Shown here in pieces: positions 26,096 through 36,031 of a stretch of DNA of 64,000 nucleotides. Under the pieces are notes generated by a model. That model was not told the origin of the DNA and made no database searches. It was given only the letters and a program-made list of their open reading frames with translations. The stretch's first letter is position 1, and each line of letters begins with the position of its first letter. Made by a program: the position numbers and the translations under genes. Source of the stretch: Burkholderiaceae bacterium (GTDB lineage Bacteria; Pseudomonadota; Gammaproteobacteria; Burkholderiales; Burkholderiaceae_F); NCBI GenBank assembly GCA_022843955.1, contig JALHMQ010000002.1:335997-399996 (forward strand), read 5' to 3'.

Positions 26096-26542
26096 TTACT
26101 TCACCGCCAGCCGCTTGCTCGTCACGGTGGCGCGCTTGGGCAAGCCAAGCTTGAGCACGCCGTTGTCGAACGCGGCTTCGGCGCCCTCTTCGGTCACCTC
26201 GGCCGGCAGCTCGAAGCTGCGCGCGTAGCTGGCGGCGTAGCGCTCGCTGTGCAGCACGCGCTCGCCGTCCTTGGTCTCGCGCTGCGACTTCGTCTCGGCG
26301 GTGATCGACACGCGCGGGCCTTCGATGCTGACCTGGATGTCGTCCTTCGAGACACCCGGCAGGTCGACCAGGACCTCATAGCGGTCGCCCTTGTCGATCA
26401 CGTCCATTCGGGCGCGCACGGACGTCGGCAGTTCATTGCTGCGCGCCGTGGCCGGCATGCCGGCCGAGCGGGTGAAGAAGTCATTGAAAAACTCGTCGAA
26501 CAGCGACGGGAAGGCGTCGCGGCGAAGCATCACGTTGGCCAT
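26096..26542 (-). CDS. Hsp20/alpha-crystallin small heat-shock protein
   Basis: 148 residues. ATP-independent holdase that binds unfolding proteins in the cytosol. The alpha-crystallin domain runs about 42-140: DVIDKGDRYEVLVDLPGVSK, VSITAETKS, and the A-x-x-x-n-G-x-L motif as FDNGVLKLGLPK. GAGGAGAG lies just before the ATG. A sigma-32-type promoter sits about 70 bases upstream. A paralogue lies 306 bases upstream on the same strand. Confidence 0.95.
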   Translation of the reverse strand: MANVMLRRDAFPSLFDEFFNDFFTRSAGMPATARSNELPTSVRARMDVIDKGDRYEVLVDLPGVSKDDIQVSIEGPRVSITAETKSQRETKDGERVLHSERYAASYARSFELPAEVTEEGAEAAFDNGVLKLGLPKRATVTSKRLAVK

Positions 26543-26614
26543 GAGTCTCTCCTCAGTCAGCAGGTCAGTGGCAGTGTTCAGTCGTATGGCAGGGCCGATC
26601 GGCCCGTGCTGCGA

Positions 26615-26643
26615 TATCTAGGGCACATCGCTGGCGTTTCAAG
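26615..26643 (-). promoter_or_regulatory. Sigma-32 (RpoH) promoter of the first Hsp20 gene
   Basis: Minus strand: -35 CTTGAAAC (26643-26636) and -10 CCCTAGATA (26623-26615), close to consensus CTTGAA and CCCCATNTA with acceptable spacing. Transcription would begin near 26608, giving a leader of about 66 bases that contains the perfect palindrome GGGCCGATCGGCCC (26592-26605) and a strong Shine-Dalgarno. Confidence 0.75.
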
Positions 26644-26707
26644 TGGGGCGACATGCAAGTGGAGCAACGTGCAAGTGGAGCGACGTGCAAACGGAGCGAC
26701 GTGCCTT
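26644..26707. repeat. 16 bp tandem repeat, four copies
   Basis: Units TGGGGCGACATGCAAG, TGGAGCAACGTGCAAG, TGGAGCGACGTGCAAA and CGGAGCGACGTGCCTT run without gaps, ending directly at the -35 box of the Hsp20 promoter. The remainder of the 306-base gap (26543-26848) shows nothing else. Confidence 0.9.
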
Positions 26708-26848
26708 GGGTCGCGCCGACCGGCAAACGGAGGGCCGCGACAGCGGCCCTCCGTAGGTGTCCTGACGAGACACCACGCGTGCCCGTGCATCGCCCCCACC
26801 TCGCCGGTCCGACGTGCGCGCCGGCTCGCACCGGTGCGCCGCCGACGG

Positions 26849-27328
26849 TCAGCGGATGGTCAGGCGCGTGCCGGCAGTCGGCGACCGCTTGGGCAGCGTC
26901 AACGTCAGCACGCCATTCTCGTAGGCCGCCTCGGCGCCGGCATCGGTCACTGCCACCGGCAGGGTGAAGTGGCGCGCATAGCTGGCCGCCGTCCTTTCGG
27001 TGTGCAGCAGCGTGTCGCCGTCCTTCACTTCATGTGCCGACCTGGTCTCGGCGTCGATGGCGACGCGGTCGCCCTCGACCGAGACATGGATGTCGTCCTT
27101 CTTCACGCCGGGCAGGTCGACCGTGATCTGGAAGGCCATGCCGGTGTCGACCACGTCCATCCGCGCGCGGTTGACCGCCGCCATCTCGGGCATGCGGGCC
27201 AGCCAAGCGGAGCCCAAAGCGGGGCGCATCCAGCCGTCGTTGAAGAAGTCTTCGAACAGCATGCCGAACGGATCCCGCCGGGTCATGGCGGGCGTGGCCG
27301 TCATCGGCGTCGTGAGCGTCGTGATCAT
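26849..27328 (-). CDS. Hsp20/alpha-crystallin small heat-shock protein, second paralogue
   Basis: 159 residues from ATG 27328. The alpha-crystallin domain is similar to that of the neighbour (DVVDTGMAFQITVDLPGVKK, VAIDAETRS, YENGVLTLTLPK), with a longer Thr/Met-rich N-terminal arm (MITTLTTPMTATPAM). GGAGGT is only 3 bases before the ATG, so a start at the next ATG (MTATPAM) is possible. The two Hsp20 proteins may co-assemble. Confidence 0.93.
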   Translation of the reverse strand: MITTLTTPMTATPAMTRRDPFGMLFEDFFNDGWMRPALGSAWLARMPEMAAVNRARMDVVDTGMAFQITVDLPGVKKDDIHVSVEGDRVAIDAETRSAHEVKDGDTLLHTERTAASYARHFTLPVAVTDAGAEAAYENGVLTLTLPKRSPTAGTRLTIR

Positions 27329-27407
27329 GTGACCTCCAGTTGCGGGCAGGCCCACGCGACGACTCAGGTTCGAGCCGTGTGGCACCGGCCCTGTTGCGTT
27401 GCAGATT

Positions 27408-27437
27408 GAATGTAGGTCGCGACGCGCGCGACTCAAG
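27408..27437 (-). promoter_or_regulatory. Possible sigma-32 promoter of the second Hsp20 gene
   Basis: Minus strand: CTTGAG (27437-27432), 15 bases, then CCTACATTC (27416-27408). The -35 is one base off CTTGAA and the -10 is a weak match to CCCCATNTA. The position, about 80 bases before the start, fits. Confidence 0.45.
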
Positions 27438-27507
27438 CGCGCCTGCGCGCCGCGGTCACCGTGCGCTTGATGGGCATCAAGCGCACGGCGGGCGCTGCCG
27501 CTCGATG

Positions 27508-28914
27508 TCAGCGCGCCACGCGCGCGACCAGGTTGGGCTGCGCCTGCCCGCTGACGGACTGCAGCCAGGCGACCACGGCATTGCCATTGCCGTTCACGCC
27601 GAGGGCCGGCGAGCCGGCCGAACCAGATTCGGTTTCGAGCAGCGCGGGTGCGGTGGCGACCGGCACGGTGCCGGTGACGGTGGCGTAGTACAGGTCGGGA
27701 ATGCCGCTGGTGCCACGCTGGGTCCACACCAGGATCGCGTCGCCGGCGGCGTCGATGCCGGCGCGCAGGTCACGCGCCACACCAGTCAGCGTGGCGCCGA
27801 CGCCCAGTGGCTGCGACCAGTTGCCGGTCGCTTCGGCCCAGCGGCTGGCGAACAAGCGATCGGCCTGCTGCCAGGCCACCAGCGCGGTGTTGTTCGGCCC
27901 CGCCATCAGCCGCGCATTGCCGACCGCCTCGGCGCGCGTGTCGAGCGTGTCGGAGAACTGGTCCCAGTTGGAGGCATTGCCGGCCTTCGAGCGCAGGTCG
28001 TAGGTGTTGTTGAACAGTTGCTCCCACACGGCAAGGAACTTGTTCGGGCCGTAGGCGATGACCCGCGGCGCCTGCATGTCGGTGAGGGCCGCATCGACTT
28101 CCAGTTCGGTGCCGAACGCGTTTGCGCCCGGTGTGAACACGCGCGAGCGCAGGCGGCCGGAGACTGCATCGCCCTGACGCCAGACGATCATCACACGGCC
28201 ATCGCCGTCGATCGCCACCGCCGGTTGCGTGCCGGCGATGCCGGGAGATTGCTGCACCGCTGGCAGGTCGATCCAGCCGACCACGCTGTTCGGCCAGCGA
28301 CGTCCGACGATCTGCGACACCCCGTTGATGGTCTGCGACCAGACCACCACACGCACGCCGGCGTTGTTGCTGGCGAACACCAGGTCCGTGCGGGCCGCGT
28401 TGGCCGCAGCGCTGGCATCGCCCCGCTCCCAGGCACTGCCCACATGGCGCGCCGCGCCGATGCGCTCGCCGGCGCCGGTCAGGCGCAGCCAGGCCGCCGT
28501 GAGGCCGGTGGTCGGTGCAAGCGCCTGCAGCGAGATGACCTGGTCGGTGGCGGCGTCGCCTGCCACCGGTGCTTCGATGAGTTGGGTCGCTGCCCAGCCG
28601 GCCGCGGTGTTCTCGCGCGCCACCACGTGCGGACTGGTGAGCGGCGGCTGTCCGGCAGCCGGCACGATGCCCGTCTGCGCCCACAGCACGGCCGCCAGGC
28701 CCGCACCATCGATCGCCGCCGCCGGCGCCGTGATGCCGCCGGCATTGGTGGCCAGCGTGACCGCCGCTCCCCAGTTGATCGCGCCGGGCTGCGGCGGCGG
28801 CGGCAGCACGTTGCCGCCGCCACTGCTGCCGCCACCGCCGCAGCCGGCAACGAAGGCGGCCGCCATCACGGCGACGATGGACAGCGACGAGCGCGGTGAA
28901 ATCAGTCTGGACAT
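27508..28914 (-). CDS. Predicted lipoprotein with beta-propeller-like repeats
   Basis: 468 residues. A lipoprotein signal ends in AAAFVAGC, with the lipidated Cys near residue 25, followed by a Gly/Ser and Pro-rich linker (GGGGSSGGG, VLPPPPQPG). The rest is made of recurring segments of about 50 residues with V/A-VWxQ motifs (AAVLWAQTG, VVVWSQTING, VMIVWRQGD, FLAVWEQLF, ALVAWQQAD, AILVWTQRG, AVVAWLQSV), suggesting a seven-bladed propeller. Function unknown. The C-terminal half of the lipoprotein at 59666-62557 uses similar motifs (PVVAWTQT, PIVAWNDAG). Confidence 0.8.
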   Translation of the reverse strand: MSRLISPRSSLSIVAVMAAAFVAGCGGGGSSGGGNVLPPPPQPGAINWGAAVTLATNAGGITAPAAAIDGAGLAAVLWAQTGIVPAAGQPPLTSPHVVARENTAAGWAATQLIEAPVAGDAATDQVISLQALAPTTGLTAAWLRLTGAGERIGAARHVGSAWERGDASAAANAARTDLVFASNNAGVRVVVWSQTINGVSQIVGRRWPNSVVGWIDLPAVQQSPGIAGTQPAVAIDGDGRVMIVWRQGDAVSGRLRSRVFTPGANAFGTELEVDAALTDMQAPRVIAYGPNKFLAVWEQLFNNTYDLRSKAGNASNWDQFSDTLDTRAEAVGNARLMAGPNNTALVAWQQADRLFASRWAEATGNWSQPLGVGATLTGVARDLRAGIDAAGDAILVWTQRGTSGIPDLYYATVTGTVPVATAPALLETESGSAGSPALGVNGNGNAVVAWLQSVSGQAQPNLVARVAR

Positions 28915-29008
28915 GTGCGTTCTCCCGTCAATCGACGCAAGCCGCGATACGGCTTGCTGGTGCGCGCGGCGATGTTTTCGCTGCGCGTCCGGACACATTG
29001 GCAACCGG

Positions 29009-29488
29009 CTAGGCGCGCTTGCGCTTGGCGGCGCGGCCCGCGGGCCGGACTTCCTTGACCACTTCGGCGAACTCATCGACGTCCTCGAAGCTGCGGTAGA
29101 CCGAGGCAAAGCGGATGTAGGCCACCTTGTCGAGGCGCTTCAATTCGCGCATCACGAGTTCGCCCAGCTTGTCGGACTTGATCTCGCGCTGCGCCAGCGA
29201 CAGCAGTTTTTCCTCGATGCGGCCGATCGCGTCGTCGACCGCCTCGCGCGGCACCGGTCGCTTGCGCAGCGCCAGCTGCATCGACGAACGCAGCTTTTCG
29301 CGGTCGTACTCGGCACGGCTGCCGCCCCGCTTGATCAGCGTGGGCATCGACAGTTCGACCCGCTCGTACGTGGTGAAACGCTTGTCGCACGACAGGCAGC
29401 GGCGACGGCGACGGATCGTCGCCCCTTCGTCCGACGCCCGCGAGTCGATCACCTGGGTGTCGGGGTGCTGGCAGAAGGGGCACTTCAA
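29009..29488 (-). CDS. nrdR: Transcriptional repressor NrdR
   Basis: 159 residues. Represses ribonucleotide reductase genes by binding NrdR boxes when its ATP-cone is loaded with dATP. Zinc finger: C3 and C6 (KCPFCQHP) with C31 and C34 (RCLSCDKRF), then an arginine-rich stretch and the ATP-cone (about 49-139). The start is TTG 29488, supported by GGGAGA 8 bases upstream and by the first cysteine falling at position 3. Downstream of glyA, the usual Burkholderiales pairing. Confidence 0.96.
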   Translation of the reverse strand: MKCPFCQHPDTQVIDSRASDEGATIRRRRRCLSCDKRFTTYERVELSMPTLIKRGGSRAEYDREKLRSSMQLALRKRPVPREAVDDAIGRIEEKLLSLAQREIKSDKLGELVMRELKRLDKVAYIRFASVYRSFEDVDEFAEVVKEVRPAGRAAKRKRA

Positions 29489-29501
29489 AGAAATCTCCCT
29501 C

Positions 29502-29619
29502 GTGTACGCAAGCCTTCGGCTCGCACGTGCACTCGGTCGAGATCAGTTAGGGGGTCGGCCTTCGGAGCGGCCGGGCGACCGACCCCGTTCAAAAAGCAAC
29601 GAGCGGCGCTGCGCGCCGC
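29502..29619 (+). repeat. Palindromic intergenic element, copy 4 (modules A, B, C)
   Basis: Hairpin A (29502-29532) has arms GTGTACGC and GCACGTGCAC with tip AGCC-TTC-GGCT. Hairpin B (29551-29586) has perfect 8 bp arms GGGGTCGG/CCGACCCC around TTCGGAGCGGCCGGGCG. Hairpin C (29603-29619) is GCGGCGC-TGC-GCGCCGC, preceded by GCAACGAGC as in copy 1. It fills the gap between nrdR and glyA (29489-29669) and ends close after the glyA stop, so it could also end glyA transcription. Confidence 0.85.
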
Positions 29620-29669
29620 GGGCAGTAGTCGTGAGTTGAACGCTTCGTAGCCCGCGGTTCGCATCGCCA

Positions 29670-30932
<1,263 letters not shown>

Positions 30933-30972
30933 GGGAAGTTTCGGCCTCGGCAGAAGGTTGGTCGATCCATCA

Positions 30973-31049
30973 TGCCCAGGCGAACGGCAGAAGAAGGCTT
31001 CGTGCTCCCTGATGGTGACCCACCTGGACGCCAGTCACACGAAGCCGGA
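30973..31049 (-). promoter_or_regulatory. ZTP (pfl) riboswitch upstream of glyA
   Basis: On the minus strand the conserved blocks appear in order: GTGACTGGCG, GGTGGGTCACCATCAGGGAG and, after a short linker, GCCGTTCGCCTGGGCA. The P1 stem is perfect: GGCTTCGTG pairs with CACGAAGCC. These match the pfl motif, which senses the purine intermediate ZTP/ZMP and commonly precedes one-carbon genes, glyA among them. ZTP binding is expected to raise glyA expression. A -10-like CATAAT lies at 31065-31060 on the same strand. No clear intrinsic terminator follows, so control of translation is the likelier mechanism. Confidence 0.88.
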
Positions 31050-31093
31050 TGGCAAGACAATTATGCCAGCCGCCCCTGCGGCAGCCGGCGTAT

Positions 31094-31255
31094 GAACGGG
31101 CATGCAAATGAGCGAGCGGATGGGTATCCAAGTGAGCGTGCGAACGGGCATGCAAAACGGCGTGCAGATCGGCGTAGGGAGCGCCGTGCGGATGAGCGTG
31201 CGGATGGACATACGGATCGGCGTGCAAGTCTTCGTGCGTGCGGCTCACGCACCCG
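31094..31255. repeat. Degenerate 12 bp minisatellite upstream of glyA
   Basis: About 13 imperfect copies of a 12 bp unit of the GCGTGCGGATGA type, with a longer 48 bp order (GAACGGGCATGCAAA at 31094 and again at 31142). It fills the space between the DUF4010 stop and the riboswitch promoter region. On the minus strand one frame reads as His-rich tetrapeptides, but there is no start codon of its own and it overlaps both neighbours, so it is taken as non-coding. Confidence 0.8.
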
Positions 31256-32527
31256 TCACCCAAGCTGCCGGATGACCACCGCGCCGGCTGCCAGGCCAAG
31301 CAGCGGCCCGGCGAACCCGAGTGCCGTGGCGCGTCCGAGCGCGGCGCCACCGGCCACCCACGCGAGCGTGGCCTTGAGCAGCAGATTGGCGCCCACGGCC
31401 AGCGTGACCGCGGTCGCCACCACCGCGACGCCGGCCGCCTGCGTGTTGAACAACTGCATCAGCGACAGCGTGATCGCGTCGACATCGGTGAGGCCGGACA
31501 AGAACGCCAGCCCGTACAGGCCTTGTGCGCCAACGTGCTCGCTGGCCCAGGCGGCGATCAGCAGCACCAGCGCGTAGCCGGCGGCAAACAGCAGCGCGGC
31601 GGCCAACTGCGTCGGGTTGCGCTGCGCCTCCTGCGATTGCGACGGATGGGCGAGCTGGACGGAGGCGGCGCGCCAGCGGCGGATCAGCACCGGCACCGCC
31701 AGCAGCAGTGCCGGGACCATGCTCATCGCAACGCTCGGGGCCACGGCGGGCGCCACGATCAGCGTCAGCAGCAACACGCGCGCGAACATGGTGGTGTTGG
31801 CGAGCAGGATCACGATCAGCGAGGCGTCGCGCGGCTGGCTGCCGTCGCGCGCCTGCCGCGCGTACGCCAACGTGGTCGCGGTGCTGGACGCGATGCCACC
31901 CAGCACGCCGGTCAGCAGCAGGCCCTGCCGCACCCAGGTCAGGCGCCAGGCCACGTAGCCCGCCAGGCTGACGCCGGAGATCAGCACCACCATCAGCCAG
32001 ATGTGGAACGGGTTGAGCGCGCCGTACGGCCCGAGCGGCTCGTCGGGCAGCAGCGGCAGCACGATCGCCGTCACCGCGCCGAACTGCAGCATCGAGCGCA
32101 GGTCGGTCGGCGTCAGCCGGTTGGCCGCGCCCTCGAGTTCCGTCTTGAAGTGCAGCAGCGCCGTCATCACGATGCCGGCGCCCACCGCCAGGCGCATGTG
32201 CCCGTAAAAGTTGGCCGCTCCCAGGCCGAACACGACGAGCGCGGCGATCGTCGTGGTTGTGCCCGAGTCATCGGCCACCGTGGCCGGATCGACCAGGTAG
32301 GCGCCACCGATGGTGGCCGCCACCGCGATGGCGCCGGCAGCGATCACGAGACCACTGCCGCTGGCCTGCGCCAGCAGGGCGCACAGCGTGCCAAGAACCG
32401 CGATCAGCGCAAAGGTACGCAGCCCCGCCTTGGTGTGCGGATTGCGCTCGCGCTCAAGGCCCACCAGCAGGCCGACCCCGGCGCTGCTGACAAACGCCAG
32501 CGCGATTTCAAGAGCGGCGACGTCCAT
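31256..32527 (-). CDS. MgtC/SapB-like and DUF4010 domain membrane protein
   Basis: 423 residues with about twelve membrane helices. The N-terminal part (about 1-140) is MgtC/SapB-like: GLLVGLERERN and TFALIAVLGT, with the acidic YLVDPATVADDSGTTTTIAAL. The C-terminal DUF4010 domain has GLTDVDAITLSL. Proteins of this architecture are linked to metal or Mg2+ homeostasis by annotation only. Single gene. ATG 32527. Confidence 0.85.
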   Translation of the reverse strand: MDVAALEIALAFVSSAGVGLLVGLERERNPHTKAGLRTFALIAVLGTLCALLAQASGSGLVIAAGAIAVAATIGGAYLVDPATVADDSGTTTTIAALVVFGLGAANFYGHMRLAVGAGIVMTALLHFKTELEGAANRLTPTDLRSMLQFGAVTAIVLPLLPDEPLGPYGALNPFHIWLMVVLISGVSLAGYVAWRLTWVRQGLLLTGVLGGIASSTATTLAYARQARDGSQPRDASLIVILLANTTMFARVLLLTLIVAPAVAPSVAMSMVPALLLAVPVLIRRWRAASVQLAHPSQSQEAQRNPTQLAAALLFAAGYALVLLIAAWASEHVGAQGLYGLAFLSGLTDVDAITLSLMQLFNTQAAGVAVVATAVTLAVGANLLLKATLAWVAGGAALGRATALGFAGPLLGLAAGAVVIRQLG

Positions 32528-32649
32528 GTGAATCAGTCTAGGCGGCCCGCGGCGCCGTGCCTTGCCGCTGCGCAGGGGTGGCGCCGGTCGTTCGCATCAG
32601 GCAACAGCGCGGCATGCCGCGGCATCAGGATCAGCCGGCGCGGCCGGTA

Positions 32650-33324
32650 TTACGCGCCGGCCAGTTCGTCGCGCGCGCTGTCCAGATGGGCCACGTCGCC
32701 CCAGTCGATGATGCTCAGCCGCAGGGGCCGGGCGTCGGCCTGCAGGCGATTGATGCCGGCGTTGAGCATCACATGCTCGCGCGGCGCGTCCCACGCGAGT
32801 GCGCGCGCATGGCGGTAGGCGACATCGAGCGTGCCGCCATGCGCCACCACGGCCACTGTCTTGCCACGCCACGTGGAGGCGAGGTCGTCGAGGGCGGCGA
32901 GCACGCGCGCACCGAACTGTGCGCCGGACTCGCCTTCAGGGATCGCCCAGTCGACGTCGCGCTCGCGCCAGCGATGGAACTCGGCCGGCCAGCGGGCCAT
33001 GATCTCGTCGACCGTATGGCCCTGGAACCAGCCGAAGTGCCGCTCGCGCAGGCGCGGGTCGAGCACCAGGTCACTGTTGCGGGTGGCGGCCACGGCCTGC
33101 GCCGTGAGGCTGGCGCGCGCCAGATCACTGCTGATGACCGCATCGATCGGCTCGCCAGCGAGCCGCTCGCCCAGTCGCGCCGCCTGCCAGATGCCGCGTG
33201 ACGACAGCGGCACGTCGAGCTGGCCCTGGATGCGGCTGGCCGCGTTCCACGCCGTCTCGCCGTGGCGGATCAGCAGCAGCGTGGTCGGGGCAATGGCGTC
33301 GTCCGAACTGCCCGCCGGTGTCAC
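32650..33324 (-). CDS. Histidine phosphatase family protein (phosphoglycerate-mutase-like)
   Basis: 224 residues. The phosphohistidine motif is LIRHGETAWN (about 18-27), the second histidine is in VVAHGGTLDV, and R/E partners are SSDLARASLTA and RLRERHFGWFQG. Could be a cofactor-independent sugar-phosphate phosphatase (GpmB/CobC-like); the substrate is not determinable. GTG 33324 is the only start before the core. It follows the PEBP gene by 10 bases. Confidence 0.88.
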   Translation of the reverse strand: MTPAGSSDDAIAPTTLLLIRHGETAWNAASRIQGQLDVPLSSRGIWQAARLGERLAGEPIDAVISSDLARASLTAQAVAATRNSDLVLDPRLRERHFGWFQGHTVDEIMARWPAEFHRWRERDVDWAIPEGESGAQFGARVLAALDDLASTWRGKTVAVVAHGGTLDVAYRHARALAWDAPREHVMLNAGINRLQADARPLRLSIIDWGDVAHLDSARDELAGA

Positions 33325-33334
33325 GTGAGTGCCG

Positions 33335-33970
33335 TCACTTCGGCGTGGCCAGCCGCGGGTTCAACGTGTAGGTACCGGTGATGGCCGCCTGATCGAGCAC
33401 GTGCCCTTCGATCGCCTTGCGCACATCTGCCCCGGTGAAGCGGCCCTGCAGCGCCAACTGCTCGACATCGAGTGCGTACACGGTGAACACGTAGTGGTGA
33501 ATGATCGAATCGTTCCACGGCGGGCACGGGCCGTCGTAGCCGTAGTAGTCGCCTTCCATGTCGTGGTCGCCAGCGAACCAGCTGGTGTAGTCGTTGATGC
33601 CCTGGCGCGTGCCGTGCAGCGCTGCCGGACCCGCTTTGCCGCGAGGCGACACGGCGTGCGAGAAGGTGCCGGCCTCGATCGTCATCATCGTCGCCGGAAG
33701 ATCGATCAATGACCAGTGGAAGAAGTCCACGCGCGGCAGCGACGACGGGATCTCGCGCCCCTGCTGGTTGACGTCGTCGGGCTGGCTCGGCACGTCGCGG
33801 TCATGGCAGATCAGCGCGAACGACCGCGTGGTCGGCGGCGCATCGCTCCACGCCAGATGCGGGTTCTTGTTGGCCGACAGCTTCACGTGGTGGGCGGCGT
33901 CCGGCACGGCAAAGGCGAACTCGCCGGGGATACGGCCGCTGTCGTTGAACGAATGACTGATGAGTTTCAT
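33335..33970 (-). CDS. YbhB/YbcL family Raf-kinase-inhibitor-like protein (PEBP)
   Basis: 211 residues. The PEBP anion-binding pocket is visible as HLAWSDAPPTTRSFALICHD with DRDVP, and HHYVFTVYALD near the end. An insertion of about 50 residues (GREIPSSLPRVDFFHW onward, then YTSWFAGDHDMEGDYYGYDGP) is longer than in YbhB, but is seen in larger bacterial PEBPs. No signal peptide. AGGAG before the ATG. Biological role unknown. Confidence 0.88.
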   Translation of the reverse strand: MKLISHSFNDSGRIPGEFAFAVPDAAHHVKLSANKNPHLAWSDAPPTTRSFALICHDRDVPSQPDDVNQQGREIPSSLPRVDFFHWSLIDLPATMMTIEAGTFSHAVSPRGKAGPAALHGTRQGINDYTSWFAGDHDMEGDYYGYDGPCPPWNDSIIHHYVFTVYALDVEQLALQGRFTGADVRKAIEGHVLDQAAITGTYTLNPRLATPK

Positions 33971-33992
33971 CTCTGACTCCTGAATGACGTGG

Positions 33993-34442
33993 CTAGGTCT
34001 TCGGCTTGACCTGCAACCAGAAGGTCACAGGTCCGTCGTTGATCAACTCGACCTGCATCATGGCACCGAACACGCCGGTGGCAACCCGCGGGTGACTGGC
34101 GCGCGCGCGCTCGACGAAGAGATCGAACAACCGTCGACCGAGTTCCGGCGCGGCCGCCGGGGTGAAGCTCGGCCGCGTGCCGCTGTTGGTGTTGGCGGCA
34201 AGAGTGAACTGCGACACCAGCAGCAGGCCGCCGGCAACGTCCTTCACGCTGAGGTTCATCTTGCCGGCCGCATCGGGAAAGACCCGATAGGCGAGCAGTT
34301 TGCCGAGCAACGCTTCAGCCTCGCGCTCGCTGTCGTCACGCTCGGCGCAAACCAGCGCCAGCAGGCCCGTGCCGATCTCGCCCACCACGTCGCCCGCCAC
34401 GCGCACGCGTGCTTGTGACACCCGCTGGATCAGCGCAATCAT
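33993..34442 (-). CDS. dtd: D-aminoacyl-tRNA deacylase
   Basis: 149 residues. Hydrolyses D-amino acids, and glycine mischarged on tRNA-Ala, from tRNA. Cross-subunit active-site motifs: [20 protein letters not shown] (SQFTL) and the C-terminal NDGPVTFWL (GP motif). ATG 34442 ([13 protein letters not shown]) is the family start; the upstream extension is ignored. The 34443-34654 gap up to tyrS shows nothing. Confidence 0.96.
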   Translation of the reverse strand: MIALIQRVSQARVRVAGDVVGEIGTGLLALVCAERDDSEREAEALLGKLLAYRVFPDAAGKMNLSVKDVAGGLLLVSQFTLAANTNSGTRPSFTPAAAPELGRRLFDLFVERARASHPRVATGVFGAMMQVELINDGPVTFWLQVKPKT

Positions 34443-34654
34443 GGCGACGATTGTAGGAGTTCGCCCTGCTGACGATGAGCACGCCTCGGTCGAGCCCAAC
34501 ACTGGATCAAGCCCTTGGTGGTGGTATCGACCGTCATTCCGAGCGGTATGCAGCAGTCGCAGCCCTGGCTAACGATGAGGCGCGCTTCTGTACTGCCGCA
34601 TTACTTCACTACTGCACGACAGGCTGATCGAGTTGCGCTGGGGGAGTGGCGCGA

Positions 34655-35914
34655 TCAGACAACCGTCACGCGTGCCCACTTGCGCTTGCCCACCTGCACG
34701 ACGTAGGTGCCGGGCTTGACCAACAGTGTGCGGTCGCCGACTTTCTCGCCGTCGATCTTCACGCCCCCCTGCTCGATGTTGCGGATCGCCTCGCTGGTCG
34801 ACGGCGCAAGCTGCGCCTGCTTGAGCAGCGCGGCGATGCCCAGGCCATCGCCGCCGGCAAGGGTGAACGCCGGCATCTCGTCGGGAATGGCGCCCGCACG
34901 AAAGCGCGCCATGAAGTCGAAGTCGGCGAGCTCGGCCTCGCGCGCCGAGTGAAAGCGCGTGACGAGCTCCTTCGCCAGCAGCACCTTGATGTCGCGCGGG
35001 TTGCGTCCGTCCGCGGCCTGGCGCTTGAGGGCGGTGATCTCGTCGGCGTCGCGCTGCGAGACGAGGCCATACCAGCGCCACATCTGCTCGTCGGAGATGC
35101 TCATCACCTTGCCGAACATCTCCGATGGCTTCTCGGTGATGCCGATGTAGTTGTTCTTGCTCTTGCTCATCTTCTCGACGCCGTCGAGACCCTCGAGCAG
35201 GGGCATGGTCAGGATGCACTGCGGCTCCTGGCCGTAGTGGCGCTGCAGTTCGCGTCCGACCAACAGGTTGAACTTCTGGTCCGTTCCGCCCAGTTCGAGG
35301 TCCGATTTCAATGCCACCGAGTCGTAGCCCTGCATCAGCGGATACAGCAACTCGTGCATCGCGATCGGCGCGTTCTCCTGCATCCGCTTGGCAAAGTCGT
35401 CGCGCTCGAGCAGGCGCGCCAGCGTGTAGCGGGCGGCGAGCTTGATCAGGCCGGCCGCACCCAGCGGTTCCGACCACTCGGAGTTGTAGCGGATCTCGGT
35501 GCGTTCGCGATCGAGGACCAGTGCAGCCTGCTCGAAGTAGGTCTGCGCGTTCGACTCGATCTGTTCGCGCGTCAATGGCGGACGCGTGGTGTTGCGCCCC
35601 GACGGGTCGCCGATCATCGAGGTGAAGTCGCCGATCAGGAAGATCACCGTGTGCCCGAGGTCCTGCAACTGACGCAGCTTGTTCAGCACCACGGTGTGGC
35701 CGATATGGATGTCGGGCGCGGTGGGATCGAGGCCGAGCTTGCAGCGCAATGGCGTGCCGGTCACGGCTGCGCGCTCCAACTTCTGCGCGAACTCAGACTC
35801 GACCAGCAACTCGGCGCTGCCGCGCTTGATGCGGGCCAGCGCCTCGTCGGTGCGGCTGGAGATCGGCAACGGCACGGCGCCAGGCGGCGCGGCGGGCTTG
35901 GGTTCGGTGGGCAT
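34655..35914 (-). CDS. tyrS: Tyrosyl-tRNA synthetase
   Basis: 419 residues from ATG 35914. Class I synthetase: HIGH motif as [10 protein letters not shown] (about 67-76), KMSKS as EKMSKSKNN (about 250-258), tyrosine-site region [20 protein letters not shown], and a C-terminal S4 RNA-binding domain ([18 protein letters not shown]). The first 20 residues are Pro/Ala-rich. Divergent from anmK, as in many Burkholderiales. Confidence 0.97.
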   Translation of the reverse strand: MPTEPKPAAPPGAVPLPISSRTDEALARIKRGSAELLVESEFAQKLERAAVTGTPLRCKLGLDPTAPDIHIGHTVVLNKLRQLQDLGHTVIFLIGDFTSMIGDPSGRNTTRPPLTREQIESNAQTYFEQAALVLDRERTEIRYNSEWSEPLGAAGLIKLAARYTLARLLERDDFAKRMQENAPIAMHELLYPLMQGYDSVALKSDLELGGTDQKFNLLVGRELQRHYGQEPQCILTMPLLEGLDGVEKMSKSKNNYIGITEKPSEMFGKVMSISDEQMWRWYGLVSQRDADEITALKRQAADGRNPRDIKVLLAKELVTRFHSAREAELADFDFMARFRAGAIPDEMPAFTLAGGDGLGIAALLKQAQLAPSTSEAIRNIEQGGVKIDGEKVGDRTLLVKPGTYVVQVGKRKWARVTVV

Positions 35915-36031
35915 GATGACCGTGGCACACCCGTTGCGCGCAGGCAGAACGCGCATTGGCGGGTCGACGAAAGATGACAGGAACGATCGCGGCGCAGTCT
36001 AATTGATGCCTTCTTCCTACTCGGCCCCCTC

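Noticed and set aside
30970-31350. His-rich minus-strand open frame of 126 codons
   Set aside because: It starts inside DUF4010, crosses the minisatellite and runs through the ZTP riboswitch; no ribosome site, and the repeats alone explain it.
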